Source of the DNA: Streptomyces marokkonensis
GTDB lineage: Bacteria; Actinomycetota; Actinomycetes; Streptomycetales; Streptomycetaceae
Assembly: GCF_008312835.1 (NCBI RefSeq)
Contig: NZ_VSKS01000025.1
Location: 1 to 64,000 of the forward strand
Length of the DNA stretch: 64,000 nt
Direction of reading: 5' to 3'
The translations under genes were made by a program, and so were the position numbers. The notes below the pieces were generated by a model. It did no database searches. It worked only from the letters and a program-made list of their open reading frames with translations, and was not told where the DNA came from. Shown one piece after another: positions 51,420-60,855 of this stretch (within the stretch, counting starts at the first letter, position 1; each line of letters starts with the position of its first letter).

Positions 51420-51657
51420 GATCCTGCCTCCCGTGCACGGTGAGGTCACTGTGGGCGCGGACCCGCGGAATCCGCGTGCGGTGCGGCTCCGGCGACGCCC
51501 GCGGTCATTCGAGCTTTGCACTCCCGTCACGGCGCGTCCATACGAGGGACGGGATCCCGCCGGGTGCCCGGCCACCGCCCGCACCCGCGCGTGGCTACGA
51601 TTGGGCCCGCCGGTGGCCAGCAGGGGCCATGCGGCCACACCGACCGTCGGGAAGGCC

Positions 51658-52329
51658 ATGCTGAACAAGTACGCGCGTGCATTCTTCACGCGTGTCCTCA
51701 CACCGTTCGCCGCGTTTCTCATCCGGCGGGGGGTCAGCCCTGACACGGTCACGCTCATCGGCACCGCCGGTGTGGTCGCGGGCGCGCTGGTCTTCTACCC
51801 CATGGGCGAGTTCTTCTGGGGCACGGTCGTGATCACGCTGTTCGTGTTCTCCGACCTGGTCGACGGCAACATGGCCCGCCAGCTCGGCCGGTCCAGCCGC
51901 TGGGGCGCCTTCCTGGACTCCACCCTGGACCGGGTCGCCGACGGGGCCGTCTTCGGCGGCTTCGCCCTGTGGTACGCGGGAGGCGGCGACGACAACGTGC
52001 TGTGCGCGGTGTCGATCTTCTGCCTGGCCAGCGGCCAGGTGGTGTCGTACACCAAGGCGCGCGGCGAGTCGATCGGCCTGCCGGTCGCCGTCAACGGTCT
52101 GGTCGAGCGGGCCGAGCGGCTGGTGATCTCGCTGGTCTCGGCCGGTCTCGCGGGCCTGCACGCCTTCGGTGTGCCGGGCATCCAGTACCTGCTGCCGGTC
52201 GCGCTGTGGGTCGTCGCCGTCGGCAGCCTGGTCACGCTGATCCAGCGGGTCGTCACCGTGCGCCGGGAGTCCGCCGAGGCGGAGGCCGCGGAGCGGCAGG
52301 AGACCCGGGGGAGCGAGGCCGCGACGTGA
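51658..52329 (+). CDS. pgsA: phosphatidylinositol phosphate synthase (CDP-alcohol phosphatidyltransferase)
   Basis: A 223-residue integral membrane enzyme with six hydrophobic segments. The CDP-alcohol phosphotransferase signature is DGNMARQLGRSSRWGAFLDS followed by TLD, with all Asp, Gly and Arg residues of DGxxAR(x8)GxxxDxxxD present. In actinomycetes it makes phosphatidylinositol phosphate from CDP-diacylglycerol and inositol phosphate. ATG 51658 follows GGGAAGG. The stop overlaps the acyltransferase start by GTGA, and pimA follows likewise: a coupled three-gene phosphatidylinositol mannoside operon. Confidence 0.93.
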   Translation: MLNKYARAFFTRVLTPFAAFLIRRGVSPDTVTLIGTAGVVAGALVFYPMGEFFWGTVVITLFVFSDLVDGNMARQLGRSSRWGAFLDSTLDRVADGAVFGGFALWYAGGGDDNVLCAVSIFCLASGQVVSYTKARGESIGLPVAVNGLVERAERLVISLVSAGLAGLHAFGVPGIQYLLPVALWVVAVGSLVTLIQRVVTVRRESAEAEAAERQETRGSEAAT

Positions 52330-53264
52330 GGGCCCAGGAGCGGCTCACCGACGCCCTGTACGGCGCCGGCTGGGGCACCGTCAGGAAACTCCCCGAGCCG
52401 GTCGCCGTCCGCCTCGGGAGGACCATCGCCGACCTCACGTGGAAGCAGCGCGGCAAGGGCGTGCTCCGGCTGGAGAGCAACTACGCGCGGGTCGTGCCGG
52501 ACGCGGGGCCGGAGCGGCTGGCCGAGCTCTCCCGTGCGGGCATGCGGTCGTACCTGCGCTACTGGATGGAGTCCTTCCGGCTGCCCGCCTGGAGCGCCGA
52601 GCGCATCGCCGACGGCCTCGACGTCAAGGACCTCCACCACCTGAACGACGGCATGGCGGCCGGCAAGGGCGTCGTCCTGGCGCTGCCGCACCTCGCCAAC
52701 TGGGACCTCGCAGGCGCCTGGGTCACCACCAGGCTGGGCATCCCGTTCACCACCGTCGCCGAGCGCCTGAAGCCGGAGACGCTGTACGACCGGTTCGTCG
52801 CCTACCGGGAGGGCCTCGGCATGGAGGTGCTCCCGCACAGCGGCGGCTCCGCCTTCGGCACGCTGGCCCGGCGGCTGCGCGACGGCGGACTGGTCTGCCT
52901 GGTGGCCGACCGGGATCTGTCCACCTCCGGGGTCGAGGTCGACTTCTTCGGCGAGACCGCCCGGATGCCGGCCGGTCCCGCCCTGCTGGCCCAGCAGACC
53001 GGGGCCCGGCTGCTGCCGGCGACCCTCTGGTACGACGGCCCGATGATGCGCGGCCGGGTCCATCCGCCGGTCGAGGTCCCCGGGTCGGGTACGCGGCCCG
53101 AGAAGACGTCCGTCATGACACAGGCGCTGGCCGACGCCTTCGCCTCGGGGATCGCCGACCATCCGGAGGACTGGCACATGCTGCAGCGCTTGTGGGTCAA
53201 GGACCTCGATCCCCCGCGGGACCCCGCGGCCGCCCCCGAGAAGGACCAGAAGGGGACCTCGTGA
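52326..53264 (+). CDS. phosphatidylinositol mannoside acyltransferase (PatA-like)
   Basis: A 312-residue acyltransferase of the LpxL/HtrB lauroyltransferase family. The catalytic His is in VVLALPHLANWDLAG (HxxxxD form, His then Asp five residues on); LVCLVADRDLSTSGVEVDFFGE and the N-terminal LRLESNYARV are further family segments. Between pgsA and pimA it is expected to acylate the mannose of PIM, as PatA does in mycobacteria. GTG 52326 overlaps pgsA; its stop overlaps pimA. Confidence 0.9.
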   Translation: MRAQERLTDALYGAGWGTVRKLPEPVAVRLGRTIADLTWKQRGKGVLRLESNYARVVPDAGPERLAELSRAGMRSYLRYWMESFRLPAWSAERIADGLDVKDLHHLNDGMAAGKGVVLALPHLANWDLAGAWVTTRLGIPFTTVAERLKPETLYDRFVAYREGLGMEVLPHSGGSAFGTLARRLRDGGLVCLVADRDLSTSGVEVDFFGETARMPAGPALLAQQTGARLLPATLWYDGPMMRGRVHPPVEVPGSGTRPEKTSVMTQALADAFASGIADHPEDWHMLQRLWVKDLDPPRDPAAAPEKDQKGTS

Positions 53265-54424
53265 GGATCGGCATCGTCTGCCCGTACTCCTGGGACGTAC
53301 CGGGTGGTGTCCAGTTCCACATCCGCGACCTGGCCGAGTACTTCATCCGCCTCGGGCACCAGGTGTCCGTCCTCGCCCCGGCCGACGACGACACCCCGCT
53401 GCCGCCGTACGTCGTCTCGGCCGGCCGCGCGGTGCCGGTGCCGTACAACGGCTCGGTGGCCCGGCTCAACTTCGGTTTCCTGTCCGCCGCGCGGGTGCGG
53501 CGCTGGCTGCACGAGGGCTCCTTCGACGTCGTCCACATCCACGAGCCGACGTCCCCCTCGCTCGGTCTGCTGACCTGCTGGGCGGCCGAGGGGCCGATCG
53601 TCGCCACGTTCCACACCTCCAACCCGCGCTCCCGCGCGATGATCGCCGCGTACTCGATCCTCCAGGCCGCCCTGGAGAAGATCAGCGCGCGGATCGCGGT
53701 GAGCGAGTACGCCCGCCGCACCCTCGTCGAACACCTGGGCGGCGACGCGGTGGTCATCCCGAACGGCGTCGACGTCGACTTCTTCGCCAGGGCCGAGCCC
53801 CGGCCCGAGTGGCAGGGAGACACGATCGGCTTCATCGGCCGGATCGACGAACCCCGCAAGGGTCTGCCGGTGCTGATGAAGGCGCTGCCGAAGATTCTCG
53901 CCGCCCGCCCGCGGACGCGGCTGCTGGTCGCCGGCCGGGGCGACGAGGAGGAGGCGGTCGAGTCACTGCCGCGGGAGCTGCGCCCGCGCGTGGAGTTCCT
54001 CGGCATGGTCAGCGACGAGGACAAGGCCCGCTTCCTGCGCAGCGTCGACCTGTACGTGGCGCCCAACACCGGGGGCGAGAGCTTCGGGATCATCCTGGTC
54101 GAGGCGATGTCGGCGGGGGCGCCGGTGCTCGCCTCCGACCTGGACGCGTTCGCGCAGGTCCTCGACGGCGGTGCGGCGGGCGAGCTGTTCGCCAACGAGG
54201 ACGCGGACGCGCTCGCCGAGGCCGCGGTACGGCTCCTGGCCGACCCGGAGCGCCGCGCCGAACTGCGGAAACGGGGCAGCGCCCACGTCCGCCGGTTCGA
54301 CTGGTCGACGGTCGGGGCGGACATCCTGTCGGTCTACGAGACGGTGACGGCCGGCGCGGCGGCGGTGGCGGCGGACGACCGGGCGACGGGCCTGCGGGCG
54401 CGGCTGGGCCTCGCACGGGATTAG
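53261..54424 (+). CDS. pimA: phosphatidylinositol alpha-mannosyltransferase (GT4)
   Basis: A 387-residue GT-B glycosyltransferase transferring mannose from GDP-mannose to phosphatidylinositol on the inner membrane face. N-terminal landmarks are IGIVCPYSWDVPGGVQFHIRD (GGV acceptor/sugar-phosphate loop) and VVHIHEPTSPSLGLL; C-terminal ones are IGFIGRIDEPRKGLPVLMKA and APNTGGESFGIILVEAMSAGAPVLASD with the E(x7)E motif. GTG 53261 overlaps the acyltransferase stop. Its own stop TAG takes its last two bases from the MITE-like element at 54423, so the native C-terminus may have been different. Confidence 0.93.
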   Translation: MRIGIVCPYSWDVPGGVQFHIRDLAEYFIRLGHQVSVLAPADDDTPLPPYVVSAGRAVPVPYNGSVARLNFGFLSAARVRRWLHEGSFDVVHIHEPTSPSLGLLTCWAAEGPIVATFHTSNPRSRAMIAAYSILQAALEKISARIAVSEYARRTLVEHLGGDAVVIPNGVDVDFFARAEPRPEWQGDTIGFIGRIDEPRKGLPVLMKALPKILAARPRTRLLVAGRGDEEEAVESLPRELRPRVEFLGMVSDEDKARFLRSVDLYVAPNTGGESFGIILVEAMSAGAPVLASDLDAFAQVLDGGAAGELFANEDADALAEAAVRLLADPERRAELRKRGSAHVRRFDWSTVGADILSVYETVTAGAAAVAADDRATGLRARLGLARD

Positions 54425-54564
54425 GGCCTGTCCGGCGGATCAGGCCGGAGGAAACGGGCGGTGCGTCGCAGCCGGGGCGAGCGGGGGAGCCGGCAACCGA
54501 CGACAACGCCGCAGATGGGCGCACCAGACCCCGCGTCTTCGGCGTGATCCGCCGGACAGGCCCT
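54423..54564. mobile_element. 142-bp MITE-like element with 20-bp perfect terminal inverted repeats
   Basis: Left end AGGGCCTGTCCGGCGGATCA (54423-54442), right end TGATCCGCCGGACAGGCCCT (54545-54564), an exact reverse complement. No ORF inside, so non-autonomous. From memory this end sequence recurs in Streptomyces genomes and resembles ends of full-size insertion sequences. No clear target duplication (left flank TT, right flank GT). It sits exactly at the end of pimA. Confidence 0.75.
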
Positions 54565-54671
54565 GTTCCGGCGTTGCGGACGAGGCCGAGCGGGGGCCCG
54601 AGGGCACCCGGTGACGGCAGCGCGGGACACCCGGCGACCCCGTGCGGGCGCCCCCGGTAGCCTTGCCGCCC

Positions 54672-55214
54672 GTGACCGCAACCCTCATCTGGATCCTCGT
54701 CGCCCTCGTCGCCATCGGCCTCTATCTGAGCTGGACGGCGGGGCGGCTGGACCGGCTGCACGCCCGCATCGACGCCGCCCGCGCCGCGCTCGACGCGCAA
54801 CTGCTGCGCCGCGCCTCCGTGGCACAGGAACTGGCCACCTCGGGCGTGCTCGACCCCGCCGCCTCGATCGTGCTCTACGAGGCCGCGCACGCCGCGCGGC
54901 AGGCGGAGGAGGAGCAGCGCGAGGTCGCCGAGAGCGAGCTGACCCAGGCGCTGCGCGCGGTCTTCGCCGACGCGCACCAGGTGGACGCGGTCAGGGAGGT
55001 GCCCGGGGGAGAGGAAGCGGCCCTGGAACTCGCCGAGGCGGTCCGCAGGGTGCCGATGGCCCGCCGCTTCCACAACGACGCCGTACGGGCCGCACGTGCC
55101 CTGCGGCGGCACCGCAAGGTGCGCTGGTTCCGGCTGGCCGGGCACGCGCCCTTCCCCTTGGCCTTCGAGATGGACGACGAGCCGCCGGCCGCCCTGATCG
55201 AGCGGGCGGCGTAA
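54672..55214 (+). CDS. membrane-anchored coiled-coil protein, LemA-like N-terminus
   Basis: A 180-residue protein with one N-terminal transmembrane helix ([18 protein letters not shown]) and a helical body ([31 protein letters not shown]) that resembles LemA family proteins in layout, which also pair an N-out helix with a helical bundle. The body continues as helices ([28 protein letters not shown]). TAGCCT at about 54658 lies 8 bases before GTG 54672, suggesting leaderless expression. Function unknown; conserved between pimA and pdxS in streptomycetes, I believe. Confidence 0.75.
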   Translation: MTATLIWILVALVAIGLYLSWTAGRLDRLHARIDAARAALDAQLLRRASVAQELATSGVLDPAASIVLYEAAHAARQAEEEQREVAESELTQALRAVFADAHQVDAVREVPGGEEAALELAEAVRRVPMARRFHNDAVRAARALRRHRKVRWFRLAGHAPFPLAFEMDDEPPAALIERAA

Positions 55215-55350
55215 GGGCGGATCCGGTCACGGGGCGGAGCGCCGCCGACCGAAAAGGATCCACCGGGTGCGTATTGGCCCTTGCTGTGGCCTGGTCCGCT
55301 CACGTTTCCTCGGTGCTGCAGAAACCCCCTTCCCCTCAGCGAGGTCACAC

Positions 55351-56262
55351 GTGTCCAGCACGCTCTCCGAAAACCAGGGTCCCGAGACCGGCACCGCCCG
55401 TGTGAAGCGCGGCATGGCCGAGCAGCTCAAGGGCGGCGTGATCATGGACGTCGTCACGCCGGAGCAGGCGAAGATCGCCGAGGACGCGGGCGCCGTCGCC
55501 GTCATGGCCCTGGAGCGGGTCCCGGCCGACATCCGCAAGGACGGCGGCGTGGCCCGCATGTCCGACCCGGACATGATCGAGGGCATCATCGACGCGGTCT
55601 CCATCCCCGTGATGGCCAAGTCCCGCATCGGCCACTTCGTCGAGGCCCAGGTGCTGCAGTCGCTCGGCGTCGACTACATCGACGAGTCCGAGGTCCTCAC
55701 CCCGGCCGACGAGGTCAACCACTCCGACAAGTGGGCGTTCACCACCCCCTTCGTCTGCGGTGCCACCAACCTGGGCGAGGCCCTGCGCCGTATCGCCGAG
55801 GGCGCCGCCATGATCCGCTCCAAGGGCGAGGCCGGCACCGGCAACGTCGTGGAGGCCGTGCGCCACCTGCGCCAGATCAAGAACGAGATCGCCAAGCTGC
55901 GCGGCTTCGACAACAACGAGCTGTACGCCGCCGCCAAGGACCTGCGCGCCCCGTACGAGCTGGTCAAGGAGGTCGCCGAGCTGGGCAAGCTCCCCGTCGT
56001 GCTGTTCTCCGCCGGTGGCGTGGCCACCCCGGCCGACGCCGCGCTGATGCGTCAGCTCGGTGCCGAGGGCGTCTTCGTCGGCTCCGGCATCTTCAAGTCC
56101 GGCGACCCGGCCAAGCGCGCCGCGGCCATCGTCAAGGCGACCACCTTCTACGACGACCCGAAGATCGTCGCGGACGCGTCCCGCAACCTCGGCGAGGCCA
56201 TGGTCGGCATCAACTGCGACACCCTGCCCGAGGCCGAGCGCTACGCCAACCGCGGCTGGTAG
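55351..56262 (+). CDS. pdxS: pyridoxal 5-phosphate synthase subunit PdxS
   Basis: Synthase subunit of the DXP-independent vitamin B6 pathway; forms a double hexamer that makes PLP from ribose 5-phosphate, glyceraldehyde 3-phosphate and PdxT-derived ammonia. The 303-residue TIM barrel has [35 protein letters not shown], the catalytic Lys in [10 protein letters not shown] and another in [15 protein letters not shown] 55351 has GCGAGG upstream; an in-frame GTG 84 bases earlier would add a non-family tail. pdxT follows after 7 bases. Confidence 0.97.
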   Translation: MSSTLSENQGPETGTARVKRGMAEQLKGGVIMDVVTPEQAKIAEDAGAVAVMALERVPADIRKDGGVARMSDPDMIEGIIDAVSIPVMAKSRIGHFVEAQVLQSLGVDYIDESEVLTPADEVNHSDKWAFTTPFVCGATNLGEALRRIAEGAAMIRSKGEAGTGNVVEAVRHLRQIKNEIAKLRGFDNNELYAAAKDLRAPYELVKEVAELGKLPVVLFSAGGVATPADAALMRQLGAEGVFVGSGIFKSGDPAKRAAAIVKATTFYDDPKIVADASRNLGEAMVGINCDTLPEAERYANRGW

Positions 56263-56269
56263 TCCGCCG

Positions 56270-56878
56270 ATGAGCGACGCACTTGTCATAGGCGTCCTGG
56301 CCCTCCAGGGCGACGTGCGGGAGCACCTCGTCGCCCTGGCCGCGGCCGACGCCGTGGCCAGGCCGGTCAGGCGCCCCGAGGAACTCGCCGAGGTCGACGG
56401 CCTCGTCATCCCCGGCGGCGAGTCCACCACGATCTCCAAGCTGGCCGTCCTCTTCGGCCTGATGGAGCCCCTGCGCGCGCTGGTGCGGGACGGCATGCCC
56501 GTCTACGGCACCTGCGCCGGCATGATCATGCTGGCCGACAAGATCCTCGACCCCCGCTCGGGTCAGGAGACCGTCGGCGGCATCGACATGATCGTGCGCC
56601 GCAACGCTTTCGGACGGCAGAACGAGTCCTTCGAGGCGGCGGTCGACGTCAAGGGCGTCACCGGCGACCCGGTGGAGGGCGTCTTCATCCGCGCGCCCTG
56701 GGTGGAGTCCGTCGGTGCCGGTGCCGAAGTGCTCGCCGAGCACGGCGGACACATCGTCGCGGTGCGCCAGGGCAATGCCCTCGCCACCTCGTTCCACCCG
56801 GAACTGACCGGCGACCACCGCGTCCACGCGCTGTTCGTCGACCTGGTACGGGCGAAGCGGACAGCCGAGTCCTTGTAG
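56270..56878 (+). CDS. pdxT: pyridoxal 5-phosphate synthase glutaminase subunit PdxT
   Basis: A 202-residue class I glutamine amidotransferase that supplies ammonia to PdxS. Landmarks: [12 protein letters not shown], the oxyanion loop [13 protein letters not shown], the nucleophile Cys in [12 protein letters not shown], and the catalytic His/Glu in [12 protein letters not shown] 56270 lies 7 bases after pdxS, so the pair is co-translated. Normal family length. Confidence 0.97.
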   Translation: MSDALVIGVLALQGDVREHLVALAAADAVARPVRRPEELAEVDGLVIPGGESTTISKLAVLFGLMEPLRALVRDGMPVYGTCAGMIMLADKILDPRSGQETVGGIDMIVRRNAFGRQNESFEAAVDVKGVTGDPVEGVFIRAPWVESVGAGAEVLAEHGGHIVAVRQGNALATSFHPELTGDHRVHALFVDLVRAKRTAESL

Positions 56879-56926
56879 GATTCCTGCGTTCGTTGCAGAG
56901 ATGGGTTACGCGAAGGAGACAGGCAG

Positions 56927-57679
56927 ATGTCCGGCCACTCTAAATGGGCCACGACGAAGCACAAGAAGGCCGTGATCGACGCCAAGCGCGGCAAGCTCTT
57001 CGCGAAGCTGATCAAGAACATCGAGGTCGCCGCGCGCATGGGCGGCGTCGACCTGGACGGCAACCCCACGCTCTACGACGCCGTCCAGAAGGCCAAGAAG
57101 CAGTCGGTGCCGAACAAGAACATCGACTCCGCCATCAAGCGGGGCGGTGGTCTCGAGGCCGGCGGCGCCGACTACGAGACGATCATGTACGAGGGCTACG
57201 GCCCGAACGGTGTCGCGGTGCTCATCGAGTGCCTCACCGACAACCGCAACCGTGCCGCCTCGGACGTGCGCGTCGCGATGACCCGCAACGGCGGTTCCAT
57301 GGCCGACCCGGGCTCGGTGTCGTACCTGTTCAACCGCAAGGGCGTCGTGATCGTCCCCAAGGGCGAGCTGACCGAGGACGACGTCCTCGCCGCCGTCCTG
57401 GACGCGGGTGCCGAGGAGGTCAACGACCTCGGTGAGTCCTTCGAGGTGCTCAGCGAGGCCACCGACCTGGTCGCCGTCCGCACCGCCCTGCAGGACGCCG
57501 GGATCGACTACGACTCCGCCGAGGCCAACTTCGTCCCGACCATGCAGGTCGAGCTGGACGAGGAGGGCGCCAAGAAGATCTTCAAGCTCATCGACGCCCT
57601 GGAGGACAGCGACGACGTGCAGAACGTCTTCGCCAACTTCGACGTGAGCGACGAGATCATGGAGAAGGTCGACGCGTAA
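56927..57679 (+). CDS. yebC: YebC/PmpR-family protein (TACO1-like)
   Basis: A 250-residue DUF28 protein starting [22 protein letters not shown]. The family has been reported as transcription factors (PmpR) and, more recently, as translation factors easing ribosome stalling at proline runs; which applies here is unknown. Three-domain layout is intact: N-terminal helical part, [22 protein letters not shown], and the C-terminal acidic domain. ATG 56927 has AAGGAGA upstream. It precedes ruvCAB, a very common arrangement in bacteria. Confidence 0.95.
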   Translation: MSGHSKWATTKHKKAVIDAKRGKLFAKLIKNIEVAARMGGVDLDGNPTLYDAVQKAKKQSVPNKNIDSAIKRGGGLEAGGADYETIMYEGYGPNGVAVLIECLTDNRNRAASDVRVAMTRNGGSMADPGSVSYLFNRKGVVIVPKGELTEDDVLAAVLDAGAEEVNDLGESFEVLSEATDLVAVRTALQDAGIDYDSAEANFVPTMQVELDEEGAKKIFKLIDALEDSDDVQNVFANFDVSDEIMEKVDA

Positions 57680-57694
57680 CGCGTCCACTGCTCA

Positions 57695-57726
57695 ACGGGC
57701 CGGCGGGACACACTCCGTCGGCCCGT
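57695..57726 (+). terminator. hairpin between yebC and ruvC
   Basis: ACGGGCCG (57695-57702) and CGGCCCGT (57719-57726) pair across a 16-base loop which can itself partly pair. It lies 16 bases after the yebC stop and is a likely terminator, giving ruvCAB its own promoter (TAGCCT at about 57747). Confidence 0.6.
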
Positions 57727-57789
57727 CGCTCTGTCAGTGGCACCCGATAGCCTGCACAAACAGGTGATCGAGGAAAGAGGGTGCGGCGC

Positions 57790-58356
57790 GTGCGCGTACT
57801 GGGGGTGGACCCGGGCCTGACCCGGTGCGGTGTCGGCGTCGTGGAGGGCGTTGCCGGGCGGCCGCTCACCATGCGCGGCGTGGGAGTCGTCCGCACACCG
57901 GCGGACGCCGACCTCGGGCACCGCCTCGTCGCCGTCGAGCAGGGCATCGAGCGGTGGCTGGACGAGCACCGGCCCGAATTCGTCGCCGTGGAGCGCGTCT
58001 TCAGCCAGCACAACGTGCGTACGGTGATGGGCACCGCCCAGGCCAGCGCGGTGGCGATCCTGTGCGCCTCCCGCCGCGGCATCCCCGTCGCCCTGCACAC
58101 GCCCAGCGAGGTCAAGGCCGCCGTCACCGGCTCCGGCCGCGCGGACAAGGCGCAGGTCGGCGCCATGGTCACCCGGCTGCTGCGGCTCGACGCGCCACCG
58201 AAGCCCGCCGACGCCGCCGACGCCCTCGCGCTCGCCATCTGCCACATCTGGCGCGCCCCCGCACAGAACCGGCTCCAGCGGGCCGTCGCCCTGCACGCCT
58301 CGAAAGCCCCCGGCGCACCCCGCGCCCCGCACGCATCGAAAGGCCGTACGGCATGA
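57790..58356 (+). CDS. ruvC: Holliday junction resolvase RuvC
   Basis: A 188-residue endonuclease cutting Holliday junctions after RuvAB migration. The acidic catalytic residues are Asp7 ([12 protein letters not shown]), Glu68 ([12 protein letters not shown]) and the pair in [17 protein letters not shown] 57790 (start RVLGVDPG) has AAGAGG nine bases upstream; an upstream GTG at 57781 would add three residues. The short Ala/Pro-rich tail is typical of actinomycetes. It overlaps ruvA by ATGA. Confidence 0.95.
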   Translation: MRVLGVDPGLTRCGVGVVEGVAGRPLTMRGVGVVRTPADADLGHRLVAVEQGIERWLDEHRPEFVAVERVFSQHNVRTVMGTAQASAVAILCASRRGIPVALHTPSEVKAAVTGSGRADKAQVGAMVTRLLRLDAPPKPADAADALALAICHIWRAPAQNRLQRAVALHASKAPGAPRAPHASKGRTA

Positions 58357-58958
58357 TCGCCTTCGTCAGCGGCACGGTCGCCGCCCTCGCTCCCGACGCC
58401 GCGGTGGTCGAGGTCGGCGGGGTCGGCATGGCCGTCCAGTGCACGCCCGGCACACTGTCCACGCTCCGCGTCGGCAAGCCCGCGAACCTCGCCACCTCCC
58501 TCGTCGTCCGCGAGGACTCCCTGACCCTGTACGGCTTCGCCGACGACGACGAGCGCCAGGTCTTCGAGCTGCTCCAGACCGCCAGCGGCGTCGGCCCCCG
58601 GCTGGCCCAGGCGATGCTCGCCGTGCACACCCCCGACGCCCTGCGCAGAGCCGTCTCCACCGGGGACGAGAAGGCGCTGACCGCCGTTCCCGGCATCGGA
58701 AAGAAGGGCGCCCAGAAGCTGCTCCTGGAGCTGAAGGACCGCCTCGGCGAGCCGGTCGGCGCGCCCGCCGTCGGCGCACCGGTCACCGCCGGCTGGCGCG
58801 ACCAGCTGCACGCCGCCCTCATCGGCCTGGGCTACGCGACCCGCGAGGCCGACGAGGCCGTGTCCGCCGTGGCGCCCCGGGCGGAGGCCGCCGGGGGCAC
58901 CCCGCAGGTGGGGCAGTTGCTGAAGGCCGCCCTGCAGACACTGAACCGTGCCCGATAG
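58353..58958 (+). CDS. ruvA: Holliday junction branch migration protein RuvA
   Basis: A 201-residue tetrameric DNA-binding protein. Three domains: N-terminal OB-fold ([28 protein letters not shown]), central double helix-hairpin-helix ([14 protein letters not shown] and [20 protein letters not shown]) and C-terminal RuvB-contact helices ([22 protein letters not shown]) after a flexible linker. ATG 58353 overlaps ruvC; ruvB follows after 41 bases. Confidence 0.97.
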   Translation: MIAFVSGTVAALAPDAAVVEVGGVGMAVQCTPGTLSTLRVGKPANLATSLVVREDSLTLYGFADDDERQVFELLQTASGVGPRLAQAMLAVHTPDALRRAVSTGDEKALTAVPGIGKKGAQKLLLELKDRLGEPVGAPAVGAPVTAGWRDQLHAALIGLGYATREADEAVSAVAPRAEAAGGTPQVGQLLKAALQTLNRAR

Positions 58959-58999
58959 CCCGCGCCCCCTGGCCCGTACGAAGAGCTGAGGCATACGCA

Positions 59000-60070
59000 A
59001 TGAACTGGGACGACACCACCGACACCCCCGCCGAGGAGCGGCTCGTCGGTGCGTCCGCCGACCGTGAGGACCAGGCCGTCGAGGCCGCCCTGCGCCCCAA
59101 GGACCTGGGCGAGTTCATCGGCCAGGAGAAGGTGCGCGAACAGCTCGACCTCGTCCTGCGCGCCGCACGCGCGCGCGGCGCCACCGCCGACCACGTGCTG
59201 CTCTCCGGCGCCCCCGGCCTCGGCAAGACCACCCTGTCGATGATCATCGCGGCCGAGATGGAAGCCCCCATCCGCATCACCTCCGGCCCCGCCATCCAGC
59301 ACGCCGGTGATCTCGCGGCGATCCTCTCCTCCCTCCAGGAGGGAGAGGTCTTTTTCCTCGACGAGATCCACCGGATGTCCCGGCCCGCCGAGGAGATGCT
59401 CTACATGGCGATGGAGGACTTCCGCGTCGACGTCATCGTCGGCAAGGGCCCGGGCGCCACCGCCATCCCCCTCGAACTGCCCCCCTTCACCCTGGTCGGC
59501 GCCACCACCCGGGCCGGCCTGCTGCCGCCCCCGCTGCGCGACCGCTTCGGCTTCACCGCGCACATGGAGTTCTACGAGCCGGCCGAGCTCGAACGGGTCG
59601 TCCACCGCTCGGCGAGCCTGCTCGACGTCGAGATCGAACCGGACGGGGCCGCGGAAATCGCCGGCCGCTCCCGCGGCACGCCCCGCATCGCCAACCGCCT
59701 CCTGCGCCGTGTCCGGGACTACGCGCAGGTCAAGGCCGACGGCCTGATCACCAGGGACATCGCCGCGGCTGCCCTCGCCGTCTACGAGGTCGACGCCCGC
59801 GGCCTGGACCGGCTGGACCGGGCGGTGCTCGAGGCCCTGCTCAAGCTGTTCGGCGGCGGACCGGTGGGCCTGTCCACGCTCGCTGTCGCGGTGGGGGAGG
59901 AGCGTGAGACCGTGGAAGAGGTGGCGGAACCCTTCCTGGTACGGGAGGGACTGCTCGCCCGCACTCCGCGCGGGCGGGTCGCCACCCCGGCGGCGTGGGC
60001 GCATCTCGGCCTCGTACCGCCCCGCTCCCAGACCGCCGGAAACGGACAAGGGGACCTGTTCGGGGCGTGA
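59000..60070 (+). CDS. ruvB: Holliday junction ATP-dependent helicase RuvB
   Basis: A 356-residue AAA+ motor driving branch migration on RuvA-bound junctions. Walker A is GAPGLGKTT (residues 70-78), Walker B FFLDEIH (Asp121, Glu122), sensor 1 [10 protein letters not shown], the Arg-finger region LRDRFGF and the C-terminal winged helix ([37 protein letters not shown]). Last gene of ruvCAB. Confidence 0.97.
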   Translation: MNWDDTTDTPAEERLVGASADREDQAVEAALRPKDLGEFIGQEKVREQLDLVLRAARARGATADHVLLSGAPGLGKTTLSMIIAAEMEAPIRITSGPAIQHAGDLAAILSSLQEGEVFFLDEIHRMSRPAEEMLYMAMEDFRVDVIVGKGPGATAIPLELPPFTLVGATTRAGLLPPPLRDRFGFTAHMEFYEPAELERVVHRSASLLDVEIEPDGAAEIAGRSRGTPRIANRLLRRVRDYAQVKADGLITRDIAAAALAVYEVDARGLDRLDRAVLEALLKLFGGGPVGLSTLAVAVGEERETVEEVAEPFLVREGLLARTPRGRVATPAAWAHLGLVPPRSQTAGNGQGDLFGA

Positions 60071-60235
60071 CGGCGAGCGCGTTGGCCCGGGCAGGAACCC
60101 GGGTGCCATGCTGAGCGTTGTTCCCTTGGTGCGGACTCGCTTAGACTCCGCCGATGCCGCCCTTGTCGGCGGCGCCACATACCCCCAACCATCAGGCCGT
60201 TCACCATCGCGGTCGTGTGAAGGAAGTTCCGACCC

Positions 60236-60724
60236 GTGAGTCTCCTGACCCTCCTCCCGTTCATTGTGCTCATCGGGGCCATGTTCCTGATGACCCGGTC
60301 GGCCAAGAAGAAGCAGCAGCAGGCCATCGACATGCGGAACCAGATGCAGCCCGGTTCCGGCGTCCGCACCATCGGGGGCATGTACGCCACGGTCAAGGAG
60401 GTCAGCGAGGACACGGTCCTCCTCGACGCCGGCCCGGGTGTGGAGCTGCTGTTCGCCAAGAACTCGATCGGTGCCGTCCTCACGGACGAGGAGTACAACC
60501 GCATCGTCCACGGCATCGAGCACGACCTGAAGGCCGACGCCGACGTCGTCCCCGACGACGCCTCGTCCCTCACCGAGACCGACGACTCCTCCGACGCTGC
60601 CGCCGCCTCCGACGACACGCCTGTCGACCTCGGCAAGAAGGACGCGGCCGACGCCGACACCGCCGACGGGGCGAAGGCGGACGCACAGTCGAAGAAGTCC
60701 GACGGCGACTCCGACGCGAAGTAG
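60236..60724 (+). CDS. yajC: preprotein translocase accessory subunit YajC
   Basis: A 162-residue single-pass membrane protein, part of the SecDF-YajC complex that assists SecYEG. One N-terminal helix (LLTLLPFIVLIGAMFLMT), the basic SAKKKQQQAIDMRNQMQPG, then GVRTIGGMYATVKEVSEDTVLLDAGPGVELLFAKNSIGAVL. The last 60 residues are an Asp/Ser/Ala/Lys-rich disordered tail, longer than in E. coli YajC (110 residues). GTG 60236 start. A strong hairpin separates it from secD. Confidence 0.93.
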   Translation: MSLLTLLPFIVLIGAMFLMTRSAKKKQQQAIDMRNQMQPGSGVRTIGGMYATVKEVSEDTVLLDAGPGVELLFAKNSIGAVLTDEEYNRIVHGIEHDLKADADVVPDDASSLTETDDSSDAAAASDDTPVDLGKKDAADADTADGAKADAQSKKSDGDSDAK

Positions 60725-60726
60725 TC

Positions 60727-60767
60727 GTGTCCCGGGGCGCGCGGGTACCGCCCGCGCGCCCCGGGAC
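60727..60767 (+). terminator. 18-bp perfect hairpin between yajC and secD
   Basis: TGTCCCGGGGCGCGCGGG (60727-60744), loop TACCG, CCCGCGCGCCCCGGGACA (60750-60767). It begins 3 bases after the yajC stop. Very stable, so either terminates most transcription before secDF or protects the yajC message end; secD then needs read-through or its own promoter. Confidence 0.8.
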
Positions 60768-60855
60768 ATGCCCAGCTCGCACGGAATCCCGACACCATGT
60801 CATGGCCGCCCGCCCCTGACCCGGCGCGGGACGGCCCGAGAGGGAGTACGAGAAG

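Noticed and set aside
55267-55350. In-frame upstream start of pdxS, with Cys-Cys codons that could hint at a leader
   Set aside because: No stop separates it from pdxS, so it is not a leader peptide; the extension has no family match and GTG 55351 has a Shine-Dalgarno.
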